A stretch of 9,372 bases of DNA, from contig CAXMQQ010000025.1 in assembly GCA_964195545.1 (NCBI GenBank), positions 1 through 9,372 of the forward strand, given 5' to 3'. This DNA is from JAHEEL01 sp964195545 (GTDB lineage Bacteria > Actinomycetota > Acidimicrobiia > Spongiisociales > UBA5794). Shown here piece by piece: positions 1 through 6,523 of the stretch. How positions within the stretch are numbered: the stretch's first letter is position 1; the number at the start of each line of letters is the position of its first letter. The position numbers were made by a program, and so were the translations under genes. The notes beneath the pieces were generated by a model. The model saw only the letters and a list, made by a program, of their open reading frames with translations, made no database searches and was not told where the DNA came from.

Positions 1-506
1 TCGACGAGTGTCCCTGCAAGTGCTTGTTCGACCGAGCCAACGATCGCAAGGAGACCGCCCTCGAAGTCGCCTGCAGAGAAGAAGCTCGTTGCCGACCCTG
101 CGATGGCCTCCCCTGGGACGGTTATCCCGTCCTGGGTGACGATCTCGGTCCGTTGCTCGTCGAGCGAGACGAGGACCAGAATCCCGTTCTTCTCTACGGG
201 ATCACCGACGCCCCACGCATTCGCGAGATCGGATGCGAAGTCTGCAGGGTTGGTGCCCCGGCTGTCCTGCACGACGACGATGGCGATGGCGTTCCCATAG
301 TGGCCCACGATCCGCGAGATGGCGTCTTCGATGCGCTGCGGATCGTCGACGATGCCCGCCTCGTCGGTGAAGTAGCCCTGACACACGACACCCTGGTACT
401 CCCCACACTCGACCTTCTCACGCTGCGCGGCGGCCGGCAATGCGGTTGCGACAACGGCCAGGAAAGCAAGGACGAAGAACAGGGCGCTCCGGAGCGTGGT
501 GGTCAT
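1..506 (-). CDS. Secreted TPM-domain protein (5' part; 3' end outside window)
   Basis: This is an open frame of 168 codons from ATG at 506 to the left edge, with no stop inside the window. Residues 1-27 form a signal peptide: a short basic start, a hydrophobic stretch (ALFFVLAFLAVVATAL) and an AAA-Q cleavage site. From about residue 44 it reads as a TPM domain (PF04536, formerly DUF477). It has a YFTDEAGIVDD entry strand, an alternating hydrophobic strand (AIAIVVVQDSRG, 73-84), and the family's ANAWGVGDPVEKNGILVLVS block (95-114), followed by a TEIVTQDGI strand. TPM domains occur in exported or membrane-anchored proteins; some, such as TLP18.3, have been linked to photosystem repair or phosphatase activity, but the bacterial function is mostly unknown. 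Cys34 and Cys42 lie between the signal peptide and the domain and could form a disulfide. No strong Shine-Dalgarno precedes the ATG. A membrane anchor, if present, would lie beyond the left edge. Confidence 0.85.
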   Translation of the reverse strand, partial: MTTTLRSALFFVLAFLAVVATALPAAAQREKVECGEYQGVVCQGYFTDEAGIVDDPQRIEDAISRIVGHYGNAIAIVVVQDSRGTNPADFASDLANAWGVGDPVEKNGILVLVSLDEQRTEIVTQDGITVPGEAIAGSATSFFSAGDFEGGLLAIVGSVEQALAGTLV

Positions 507-574
507 AGGTGCGATGATGGTCGCTGGCGTGTCACAACCGCAATCTGATGGGAGGAACGACCCGGCCAGGGGTT

Positions 575-740
575 GCGCACACCTGAGACGACTGACTCCC
601 TCCGTCGCCCTTCGGGCGCCACCTCCCGTTGATGAGGAGGAAGAGGACTGGAGCCCCCCTGCTTCGTCGCTTCGCTCCTCTCGTCCCCCCGTCCTTCGGC
701 CGAGGGGACTTGGCCTGGATGCCGACTACCAACTACGGCC
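575..740. repeat. GC-rich imperfect-palindrome region, probable dispersed intergenic repeat
   Basis: The 250-base gap between the TPM gene and the SAM synthetase gene has no convincing gene. It contains several short dyads. CGCCC-TTC-GGGCG at 606-618 is a perfect 5-bp stem with a 3-base loop. CCTTCGGCCGAGG near 693-705 is a near palindrome. A purine-rich run (GAGGAGGAAGAGGAC, about 634-648) is followed by a pyrimidine-rich run (CTCCTCTCGTCCCCCC, about 675-690). The segment ends in ACTACCAACTAC, a short repeat of CTAC units. All frames here give low-complexity Arg/Ser/Pro-rich products. This texture is typical of REP-like or MITE-like intergenic elements, but I cannot show copy number from one window. 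It lies directly downstream of the synthetase stop at 757, so it could also help terminate transcription; there is no T-run typical of an intrinsic terminator. Confidence 0.45.
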
Positions 741-756
741 AGCGCAGCGAACCCTC

Positions 757-1911
757 TCAGTACAGCTCGTAGGCTCCTGCGATCAGCCGATCTCGTACGC
801 CATCCCAATCGGCGAGGGATTCTTTGACGATCACTTCCACGGTGGCCTCGTCGGTAGCGCCGGCGGTCTCAACGTGGACGATCTGTGGCTCCGTCACCGG
901 ACGCCCGATCGAAGAAAGCATACGGATCGTTGTCTCACCGGCGTCGGTCTCAGCCAAGACACGCCGCGAGATGTCCTCGGCGAAAGCGTGGTAGGTCTTG
1001 CCGACGTGGGCGGCCGGGTTCTTGCCTGCGGTTGCTTCGAGACTCATCGGCCGGTACGGCGTGATCAAACCCCCGTAGCGGTTCCCGCGCCCGACCTGCC
1101 CGTCGTCGCCTGCCTCGGCCGAGGTGCCGGTGAGGGATAGGTATTGGGATTCGGCGGTGTCGGCCTGGTTGATTCGCACCGCTGTGCCATTGCCGAATCC
1201 GTCGCGAACGAGGGCGAGAGCATCTATCCGGATCCGCTCGATGACCGAGTCGTACTCCGCTCGATCGGCCACCTTGGCGGCAAGAACCGGAACAGCGACC
1301 GTGACGACGACCTCGCCACCATCGCGTGCGCCCATGATCTTGATGTCTCGCCCGACTGGAACGTCGGAGCGATACGACGTCGAGTTGAGATAGTGCTCGA
1401 GTCGGTACACGACGTCCTCGAGCGGAGAGAAGGGGAGCGAGACGGCTGCGAACGACGTGTCGTTCGACATCGGTGCGGCTTCGCGGTGTCCCCGATTGAC
1501 TACGTCGGCGAGATCCGCGGATGCCTGATTGAGCCACAGTTCGACCTCGAATGCCTCCGGCGTCGCATCGGGAAGAAGCGTGAGGAGCCTGCGTCTGGTA
1601 TCGGCCGTCAGCGCTTGAAGATCGGGCTTCCAGGCGTCAGTGAAGTTCACCTTTCCGACGAGGACGAGCTTCGAACGCTTGGTGTGTTCACCACCCCCGA
1701 AACCGATGTCCACCGAACCCGCAGCGAAGATCGCCTTGTCGACGTTGAAGTGCTGAACCCTTCCGGTCTGTTCGAGTGACGAGCGTGCCAGGTCCCGTGC
1801 GAGTTCCTCTGCGAGGTGATCGCAGATCGTGTCCGGATGGCCCGCTCCCTTGCGCTCCACGAATTCGACGGGCGGGTCGTACGGCGAGCGATGGGTAACT
1901 GTGAGATTCAT
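757..1911 (-). CDS. S-adenosylmethionine synthetase, archaeal type
   Basis: The protein has 384 residues. It makes S-adenosylmethionine from methionine and ATP in the cytosol. It belongs to the archaeal methionine adenosyltransferase family (PF01941, COG1812), not to the usual bacterial MetK fold family with GHPDK and its three MetK domains. Signatures seen: VERKGAGHPDTICDHLAEEL at 18-37 near the N-terminus; GFGGGEHTKR at 70-79; SAEAGDDGQVGRGNR at 264-278; GLITPYRPMSLEATAGKNP at 281-299, then HVGKTYHAF. These match the archaeal family closely and nothing essential looks missing. Length is slightly under the roughly 400 residues usual in archaea. I chose ATG at 1911 because AGGAG sits four bases upstream (1916-1920) and homology begins at once; the frame stays open further upstream to 2157, but only as antisense-like sequence inside the nitroreductase gene. 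It is the last gene of the pnt unit, 40 bases after the nitroreductase stop. Confidence 0.95.
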   Translation of the reverse strand: MNLTVTHRSPYDPPVEFVERKGAGHPDTICDHLAEELARDLARSSLEQTGRVQHFNVDKAIFAAGSVDIGFGGGEHTKRSKLVLVGKVNFTDAWKPDLQALTADTRRRLLTLLPDATPEAFEVELWLNQASADLADVVNRGHREAAPMSNDTSFAAVSLPFSPLEDVVYRLEHYLNSTSYRSDVPVGRDIKIMGARDGGEVVVTVAVPVLAAKVADRAEYDSVIERIRIDALALVRDGFGNGTAVRINQADTAESQYLSLTGTSAEAGDDGQVGRGNRYGGLITPYRPMSLEATAGKNPAAHVGKTYHAFAEDISRRVLAETDAGETTIRMLSSIGRPVTEPQIVHVETAGATDEATVEVIVKESLADWDGVRDRLIAGAYELY

Positions 1912-1915
1912 GGGG

Positions 1916-1920
1916 CTCCT
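1916..1920 (-). promoter_or_regulatory. Ribosome binding site of the SAM synthetase gene
   Basis: AGGAG on the minus strand lies four bases before ATG 1911. It fixes the start against a longer open frame and suggests that this gene is translated independently of the coupled genes upstream. Confidence 0.8.
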
Positions 1921-1951
1921 GAGTGGGCCCGAATCGTACCGGTAGCCCGAC

Positions 1952-2563
1952 TCAATCTGGAGCCGTTCGGTCCCAATGTTCGCGGTGGATCGCGTCGGCG
2001 CGCCGGCCCCGAGCCAGGGAACCGGATCGACGATCGGAGGAGGCGTGTCCGATGGTGACGATGCCGATGGGAGTGACATCGTCGGGGATGTCGAGCAGCG
2101 TGGACAGTTCACCGAGGTTGTGTGAACCGAGGAAGCCGGCGGCGAGGCCTTCGTCAACAGCGGCGAGGAGCAGCAACATCATCGAAGCTCCGGCGTCCAC
2201 CCACCAGTAGGGGACGGGCCATCCCTCTTCGCTCCCCGTCGCGGCATCCGGACCGCCCTTGTCGGCCTCCCGATAGCGTTCGAGATAGGCGTCCTTGCTG
2301 ACACAGACGACGACATGAACCGGCGCCCGTGAGATCCACGGGTCGAAACCATCGGCGACGTACTCGTTCTCGTTGGCGAGTCGGGCGATCTCCCGGCGCC
2401 GATCCTCTTCGGTGACCACGACGAGGGACACGCCCTGCGAGAATCCGGCGCTCGGGGCCCTCTGGGCTCGATCGAGAACACGATCGAGGGCGTGCTCATC
2501 CACCGGATCGTCCGTGTAATTGCGAACCATCCGGCGACGGCGAACAACCTCGCCGAACTCCAT
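1952..2563 (-). CDS. Nitroreductase-family flavoprotein
   Basis: This 203-residue protein has the FMN-dependent nitroreductase fold. Seen: an N-terminal RRRRMVRNYTDDPV segment (8-21), which in this family contacts the FMN phosphate; APSAGFSQG (36-44), the second flavin-binding loop; a central hydrophobic helix (ASMMLLLLAAVDEGLAAGFLG, about 126-146); and a C-terminal SDRRSGSLARGRRADAIHREHW segment, common in actinobacterial members. Family members use NAD(P)H, or in some actinobacteria F420, to reduce nitro groups, quinones or enones, or to form flavin-derived products. The substrate here cannot be told from sequence. A Trp/Tyr-rich insertion (GWPVPYWWVDAG, 114-125) probably lines the active site. 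The ATG begins one base after the pntB stop (TGATATG) and has no clear Shine-Dalgarno, so translation is probably coupled to pntB. That position makes an NADPH-using role plausible, which is inference. Confidence 0.85.
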   Translation of the reverse strand: MEFGEVVRRRRMVRNYTDDPVDEHALDRVLDRAQRAPSAGFSQGVSLVVVTEEDRRREIARLANENEYVADGFDPWISRAPVHVVVCVSKDAYLERYREADKGGPDAATGSEEGWPVPYWWVDAGASMMLLLLAAVDEGLAAGFLGSHNLGELSTLLDIPDDVTPIGIVTIGHASSDRRSGSLARGRRADAIHREHWDRTAPD

Positions 2564-2564
2564 A

Positions 2565-3968
2565 TCAGAGCTCGATCAGTGCATCGTGGATGCTCTCGAG
2601 GGCCGCTTTCGCGTCCGAGAAGAGCATCATCGTGGACGGCAGGTAGAACAACGGGTTGTCGATTCCCGCGAAGCCGGGGGAGAGGCTCCGCTTGATGACA
2701 ACCGTGGTGGCTGCTCGGTCGACCTCGAGGATCGGCATGCCGTAAATTGCGCTCCCCGCATCGTCACGGGCCGACGGGTTCACGACGTCGTTGGCTCCCA
2801 CGACCAACGTCACGTCCGTATGCGGGAACTTGGGGTTCGACTGATCGAGATCGAGCAGCACGTCGTACGGGACGTCGGCTTCGGCGAGCAGGACATTCAT
2901 GTGACCCGGCATGCGTCCGGCCACGGGGTGGCTCGCATATTCGACGATCACATCGCGCTCCTCAAGAGCGGTTGCCAATTCTCGCACCGCGTGCTGGGCC
3001 TGTGCCACGGCGAGCCCGTATCCGGGCACAACGATCACCTTCTGTGCGTACGCCAGAGAGATGGCCACGTCTTCGGGTGTTGCGCTGTTGACCGGCTTGT
3101 CGCCGGCATCGATCGGGGCGGCGCCTTCGGTGCCGAAGCCTGCGAAGAGCACGTTCGCGATCGAACGGTTCATCGCTTCGGACATCTGGACCGTAAGGAT
3201 GAATCCAGCCGCACCAACGAGTGCGCCGGCGATGATCAGGCCCTGGTTCCCGATGACGAATCCGGCCATGGACGCCGCGACTCCGGACAGCGAGTTCAGC
3301 AGCGAGATGACGACCGGCATGTCGGCGCCACCGATCGGGATGACTCCGGTGATGCCGAGCACCACGGCGATGGCAGCGAGAATCCAGTAGCCCATCGGCT
3401 CGTTGAAGGCGATGGCCCACACGGATGCCGCAGTCATCAGGATGACGAGCATCAGGTTGAAGTAGGGACCGCCCGGCAAAGCGACCGGCTTACCGGTGAT
3501 GATCCCCTTGAGTTTGCCGTAGGCAACGAAGCTTCCGGAGAGGGTGACCACGCCGATTGCGATCGACAGAGCGACTGTGACTTCGGTCTCAGTCGCATAC
3601 TGCACGTCCGTGCCGACGATCGTGTCGGTCGCGATGATGGCGGCGAACGCGACGAGAGCGGATGCACCGCCACCGAAGCCGTTGAACGCGGCGACGAGCT
3701 CGGGCATCGACGTCATCTGCACCTTGAGCGCCAGGACGGCGCCGACGGTGCCACCGATCAGGGCTCCAAGGATGATCACCCACCAGAGGGCGTTCAGTGC
3801 ATCCGACTGTCTCGCCTCGTCGAAGACATATACGACCGTGACGACCGACGCCAGGAGCATCCCGACGGCAGCGATCTGGTTGCCGCGCCGTGCCGTTCTC
3901 GGCGAGCCGAGACCCCGGAGACCGAGAATGAACAGGACACCTGCCGCGAGATAGAGGAGGGCGATCAT
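2565..3968 (-). CDS. pntB: NAD(P) transhydrogenase subunit beta
   Basis: This 467-residue membrane subunit of the proton-translocating transhydrogenase carries most of the membrane domain dII and the NADP(H)-binding domain dIII. About eight to nine hydrophobic segments lie between residues 1 and 265, including the MTSMPELVAAFNGFGG signature (85-100). The cytosolic dIII follows: VVPGYGLAVAQAQHAVREL (313-331), HPVAGRMPGHMNVLLAEADV (347-366), VVGANDVVNPSARDD (389-403), and KRSLSPGFAGIDNPLF (426-441). The KRS motif binds the 2'-phosphate of NADP. The position of E. coli His91 is Asn96 here, a substitution known in other bacteria. Length matches the family. Its ATG overlaps the pntAB stop as ATGA, and its stop is one base from the nitroreductase start. 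With PntAA and PntAB it drives NADPH formation from NADH at the expense of the proton gradient. Confidence 0.97.
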   Translation of the reverse strand: MIALLYLAAGVLFILGLRGLGSPRTARRGNQIAAVGMLLASVVTVVYVFDEARQSDALNALWWVIILGALIGGTVGAVLALKVQMTSMPELVAAFNGFGGGASALVAFAAIIATDTIVGTDVQYATETEVTVALSIAIGVVTLSGSFVAYGKLKGIITGKPVALPGGPYFNLMLVILMTAASVWAIAFNEPMGYWILAAIAVVLGITGVIPIGGADMPVVISLLNSLSGVAASMAGFVIGNQGLIIAGALVGAAGFILTVQMSEAMNRSIANVLFAGFGTEGAAPIDAGDKPVNSATPEDVAISLAYAQKVIVVPGYGLAVAQAQHAVRELATALEERDVIVEYASHPVAGRMPGHMNVLLAEADVPYDVLLDLDQSNPKFPHTDVTLVVGANDVVNPSARDDAGSAIYGMPILEVDRAATTVVIKRSLSPGFAGIDNPLFYLPSTMMLFSDAKAALESIHDALIEL

Positions 3969-4261
3969 TTCTTCGCCACCGGCTTCTTCTTGAACATCTC
4001 GAGCATGCGGTCTGTCACGAGAAAGCCGCCCGCGACGTTGATCATGGCGAAGGCCATGGCGAGGATTGCGAGGACGATAGCGAAGGCCCCATCAGCGAAA
4101 GCGGCAGCGATAATGGCTCCGACGACAGTGATGCCGGAGATCGCGTTGGCCCCCGACATGAGCGGGGTATGCAATGTCGGTGGAACCTTCGAGATGACCT
4201 CGAAGCCGATGAAGGCTGCGAGGACAAACACGATGATCCCCTGAATGAATTCGGGGCTCAC
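3965..4261 (-). CDS. pntAB: NAD(P) transhydrogenase subunit alpha part 2 (PntAB)
   Basis: This 98-residue membrane subunit is the separate dII part of the alpha chain in bacteria with a three-gene transhydrogenase. It shows three hydrophobic segments (about 5-23, 40-60 and 60-82) and the highly conserved KVPPTLHTPLMSGANAISGI block (25-44) between the first two. The basic tail MFKKKPVAKK faces the cytosol. The start is GTG at 4261, not ATG: GTGA overlaps the pntAA stop by four bases, and AGGAGG lies four bases upstream (4266-4271), inside the end of pntAA. Both points support translational coupling and equal production of the subunits. The stop overlaps the pntB start. Confidence 0.95.
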   Translation of the reverse strand: MSPEFIQGIIVFVLAAFIGFEVISKVPPTLHTPLMSGANAISGITVVGAIIAAAFADGAFAIVLAILAMAFAMINVAGGFLVTDRMLEMFKKKPVAKK

Positions 4262-5394
4262 GAGTCCTCCTCTTCTAGGCCCATGGCCGATCGGGTACGG
4301 GGATTTATGATCTGGCCCTGGTGGGTGATCGTTGCAGGACCGGCAACCTCGTCTTCGAGGTCAACGGTGATGCCGTCTTCGGTGCGCCAGCGTCCGGCGA
4401 GTTCCTGCAGGTTGCGTGCGTACATGCGGCTGGCATCGGTGGCAACACGACTCGGCAGATCGATCGGTCCGTAGATGGAAACGCCATCCACGTCGACCAT
4501 CTCGCCGGGGCGAGAACCCGCGACGTTGCCGCCCGACGATGCTGCCATGTCCACGATCACCGCACCGGGATGCATCGCAGCGACCATATCGGCCGTGATC
4601 AGGAGCGGTGCGGGACGACCCGGAATCTGAGCGGTCGTCACGATCAGATCGGAATCGGCGACGAACTTGGCGAGCGTCTCCTGCTGCTTCGCAGCGGTCT
4701 CTGCATCGACTTCCTTCGCGTAGCCGCCTTCGTCCATCTTCTGCGTGGGCGCTTCGACGAACTTGGCACCGAGGCTCTCGACTTGCTCCTTCGTCTCCGG
4801 TCGAATGTCATATGCGTAAACGATGGTGCCGAGTCGCTTGAGAGTCGCGATGGCCTGTAGGCCGGCAACCCCGACGCCCAGCACGAGAGATCGGGCAGGT
4901 GGGATCGTTCCCGCAGCGGTGACAAGCATCGAGGGAAACTTCGGCGACTCGGACATCGCCAGGAGCACGGCGGCGTAGCCGGCGACGTTGGCCTGTGACG
5001 ACAAGGCGTCCATGGCCTGGGCCAGGGTCGTGCGTGGAACGGCTTCGATGGCGAGCGCTGTGACATTGCGCGCAGCCAGTGCCTCGACGAGGTTGGTCGC
5101 CACGAACGGGTCGAGGAATCCGGCAAGGACTGCGCCTTCCGGTATCAGCCCGATCTCTTCGATCGTGGGTTGTCCGACCCTGAAGACGAGATCGGCGTCG
5201 TGTGCCGTCGCCGAATCGGCGACGATCGTTGCTCCTGCCTCGACGAGCGCCTCATCGGGGAAGCCGGCGGCCTTACCCGCTCCAGTCTCCACGCGTACGT
5301 CCCAACCCCATCCGGTGAACACCTTGATGGAGGCGGGAACGACGGCGATACGACGCTCGTGATCGGCACGTTCGAGTGGTATTCCTAGTCGCAT
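4258..5394 (-). CDS. pntAA: NAD(P) transhydrogenase subunit alpha part 1 (PntAA)
   Basis: This 378-residue cytosolic protein is the NAD(H)-binding domain dI of proton-translocating transhydrogenase. It has no C-terminal membrane helices, as expected when these are carried by the next gene. Seen: the N-terminal HERRIAVVP (12-20); the PRTTLAQAMDALSSQANVAG block (120-139), which keeps Arg121, Gln126 and Asp129 with the spacing of the Rhodospirillum rubrum RQD loop (127/132/135); the Rossmann motif GVGVAGLQA (173-181) ending in Asp196 for the adenosine ribose; and TTAQIPGRPAPLLI (253-266). The frame is open upstream to 5616, but the extra 74 residues are proline/serine-rich and run into the neighbouring dehydrogenase gene, so ATG 5394 is preferred. 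No clear Shine-Dalgarno precedes it; a leaderless transcript is possible. It is the first gene of the pnt-nitroreductase-SAM synthetase unit. Confidence 0.96.
   Translation of the reverse strand: MRLGIPLERADHERRIAVVPASIKVFTGWGWDVRVETGAGKAAGFPDEALVEAGATIVADSATAHDADLVFRVGQPTIEEIGLIPEGAVLAGFLDPFVATNLVEALAARNVTALAIEAVPRTTLAQAMDALSSQANVAGYAAVLLAMSESPKFPSMLVTAAGTIPPARSLVLGVGVAGLQAIATLKRLGTIVYAYDIRPETKEQVESLGAKFVEAPTQKMDEGGYAKEVDAETAAKQQETLAKFVADSDLIVTTAQIPGRPAPLLITADMVAAMHPGAVIVDMAASSGGNVAGSRPGEMVDVDGVSIYGPIDLPSRVATDASRMYARNLQELAGRWRTEDGITVDLEDEVAGPATITHQGQIINPRTRSAMGLEEEDS
4266..4271 (-). promoter_or_regulatory. Ribosome binding site for the GTG-started pntAB
   Basis: AGGAGG on the minus strand, four bases before GTG 4261 and inside the last codons of pntAA. 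It decides the non-ATG start and indicates coupled translation. Confidence 0.8.
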
Positions 5395-5402
5395 CGGCGG
5401 GA

Positions 5403-5408
5403 ACGGTA
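5403..5408 (-). promoter_or_regulatory. Possible -10 element for a leaderless pnt transcript
   Basis: TACCGT on the minus strand fits the loose actinobacterial TANNNT -10 consensus and ends eight bases before the pntAA ATG. With no Shine-Dalgarno present, transcription starting at or near the A of the ATG would be consistent. The -35 region is poor (TTCCGA at about 17 bases), so this is a weak guess from pattern and position only. Confidence 0.25.
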
Positions 5409-5441
5409 ACGGAACTCGTGCTACATCGGAATTCCTGGTGA

Positions 5442-5473
5442 ATTGCCGAAATTCGGGCAATGCAACCCTTGCC
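5442..5473. promoter_or_regulatory. Candidate operator: three alternating TTGCC/GGCAA half-sites
   Basis: In the 121-base gap between divergent pntAA and the dehydrogenase gene, ATTGCC (5442-5447) and GGCAAT (5456-5461) form a perfect inverted repeat with GAA/TTC pairing inside it. A third half-site, TTGCC, lies at 5469-5473. The half-sites start at 5443, 5456 and 5469, so they are exactly 13 bases apart and alternate in direction. This is the geometry of a site for a dimeric repressor or activator with an extra half-site. It could control either or both divergent units. The regulator is unknown and no regulator gene is in the window. Confidence 0.45.
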
Positions 5474-5497
5474 TCGGATGCGTGTTCATGGCATGGT
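5469..5497 (+). promoter_or_regulatory. Possible promoter of the alcohol dehydrogenase gene
   Basis: TTGCCT (5469-5474) as -35 and CATGGT (5492-5497) as -10 are separated by 17 bases, ending 18 bases before ATG 5516. The -10 is a poor match. If real, its -35 overlaps the third TTGCC half-site of the candidate operator, which would suggest repression by the bound factor. Confidence 0.2.
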
Positions 5498-5515
5498 CGG
5501 AGGAACGGAGGAACC

Positions 5516-6523
5516 ATGCGCAGACGGCTTCTCGAAAGTCCCGGATCGGTCGCCGGATGGCCACTGAAATGTGCCGAGATCGATGACCTGGAACCGACTC
5601 GCGGAGAGATCACCATCGGCGTGGCGGCATGTGGCGTCTGCCGAACCGACCTTCAGATCGTCGAGGGCGATCTCACCGCCCGCACGCTTCCGATCGTTCC
5701 CGGCCACCAGGTGGTCGGCCGGGTGCTGCGCGTCGGTGCCGGCGTGTCCAACTGGGCGGTGGGGGAACGTGCCGGTGCTGCTTGGCTGGGTGGCGCGTGC
5801 GGTTCCTGTGCATATTGCGACGCCGGGTTGGAGAACCTCTGCGCCGATGCAGAGTTCAACGGATGGGACCGTGACGGTGGCTACGCCGAGCAGGTCAACG
5901 TTCGGGCCGACTACGCCTTGCGGATCCCGTCGTCGTTCTCCGACATCGACGCGGCCCCGCTGCTCTGTGGAGGCATCATCGGATACCGCTCGCTGAAGAT
6001 ATCCGGCATCCAACCCGGAGGGAGGCTCGGGCTCTACGGCTTCGGAGCATCGGCTCTGCTCTCCATGCAGGTCGCCAAGCACTGGGGGTGCGATGTCTTC
6101 GTCGCAACCCGTTCGCCGACCGAGCAGCGGCGCGCGATCGAGATGGGGGCCACGTGGACGGGTTCGTACCACGACCGCCCCCCGGTGGCTCTCGACGCAG
6201 CGGTCACCTTCGCCCCGGCTGGCTATGTCGTCGTCGAGGCACTGAAATCCGTGGCGCGCGGCGCTACGGTCGCCATCAACGCCATCCACCTCGACCGGAT
6301 ACCCGAGTTCGGGTATGACCTCCTGTGGGGTGAGCGTCAGATTCGCAGCGTCGCGAATTTCACGCTTGATGATGCTCGCCAGTTCCTTGAACTCGCCGCT
6401 GAGGTCCCGATCCAGACCGTTGCAGACGTCTACCCACTCGCGGATGCCAATCTTGCGCTCCACCGCCTGAAGGACGGCCTCGTTGAGGGTGCGGCGGTGC
6501 TGGAAATGGAAAGTAGAAGATAG
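5516..6523 (+). CDS. Zinc-dependent alcohol dehydrogenase family protein
   Basis: This 335-residue medium-chain dehydrogenase/reductase resembles the AdhP-like zinc-binding family TIGR02822. Catalytic zinc ligands are visible: Cys42 in GVCRTDL, His64 in PGHQVVG and Cys151 in LLCGG. The structural zinc site is complete as Cys95, Cys98, Cys101 and Cys109 (C-x2-C-x2-C-x7-C). The nucleotide-binding loop is GLYGFGASAL (172-181). The usual GHE is GHQ, as in this subfamily. It oxidises alcohols or reduces aldehydes with NAD(P)(H); the substrate is not predictable. The frame is open back to 5438, but I chose ATG 5516 because homology starts there and GGAGG lies four bases upstream (a second GGAGG lies nine bases further up). 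The gene is divergent from pntAA and 69 bases before the MFS gene. Its last codons run into a short AG-rich repeat. Confidence 0.93.
   Translation: MRRRLLESPGSVAGWPLKCAEIDDLEPTRGEITIGVAACGVCRTDLQIVEGDLTARTLPIVPGHQVVGRVLRVGAGVSNWAVGERAGAAWLGGACGSCAYCDAGLENLCADAEFNGWDRDGGYAEQVNVRADYALRIPSSFSDIDAAPLLCGGIIGYRSLKISGIQPGGRLGLYGFGASALLSMQVAKHWGCDVFVATRSPTEQRRAIEMGATWTGSYHDRPPVALDAAVTFAPAGYVVVEALKSVARGATVAINAIHLDRIPEFGYDLLWGERQIRSVANFTLDDARQFLELAAEVPIQTVADVYPLADANLALHRLKDGLVEGAAVLEMESRR

Noticed and set aside
503..808. 101-codon minus-strand open frame across the intergenic repeat
   Set aside because: It overlaps the end of the synthetase gene and the start of the TPM gene, lies on palindromic sequence, and its Arg/Ser-rich product is low in complexity. 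Similar hypothetical proteins are commonly predicted from repeats.
1912..1951. SAM riboswitch before the SAM synthetase gene
   Set aside because: Only 40 bases separate it from the upstream gene, too little for a SAM-I type aptamer, and no such fold is evident.
1912..2157. Longer N-terminus for the SAM synthetase
   Set aside because: The extra 82 residues are Pro/Ser/Thr-rich, overlap the nitroreductase gene and lack homology, while ATG 1911 has a strong AGGAG site.
2520..4244. 574-codon plus-strand open frame opposite pntB and pntAB
   Set aside because: It is antisense to two clearly recognised transhydrogenase genes and is rich in Asp, Arg and His in the way GC-rich antisense frames are; no domain is recognisable.
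5395..5616. Longer N-terminus for PntAA
   Set aside because: The extension overlaps the divergent dehydrogenase gene and the intergenic region and does not resemble the family, which starts at MRLGIP.
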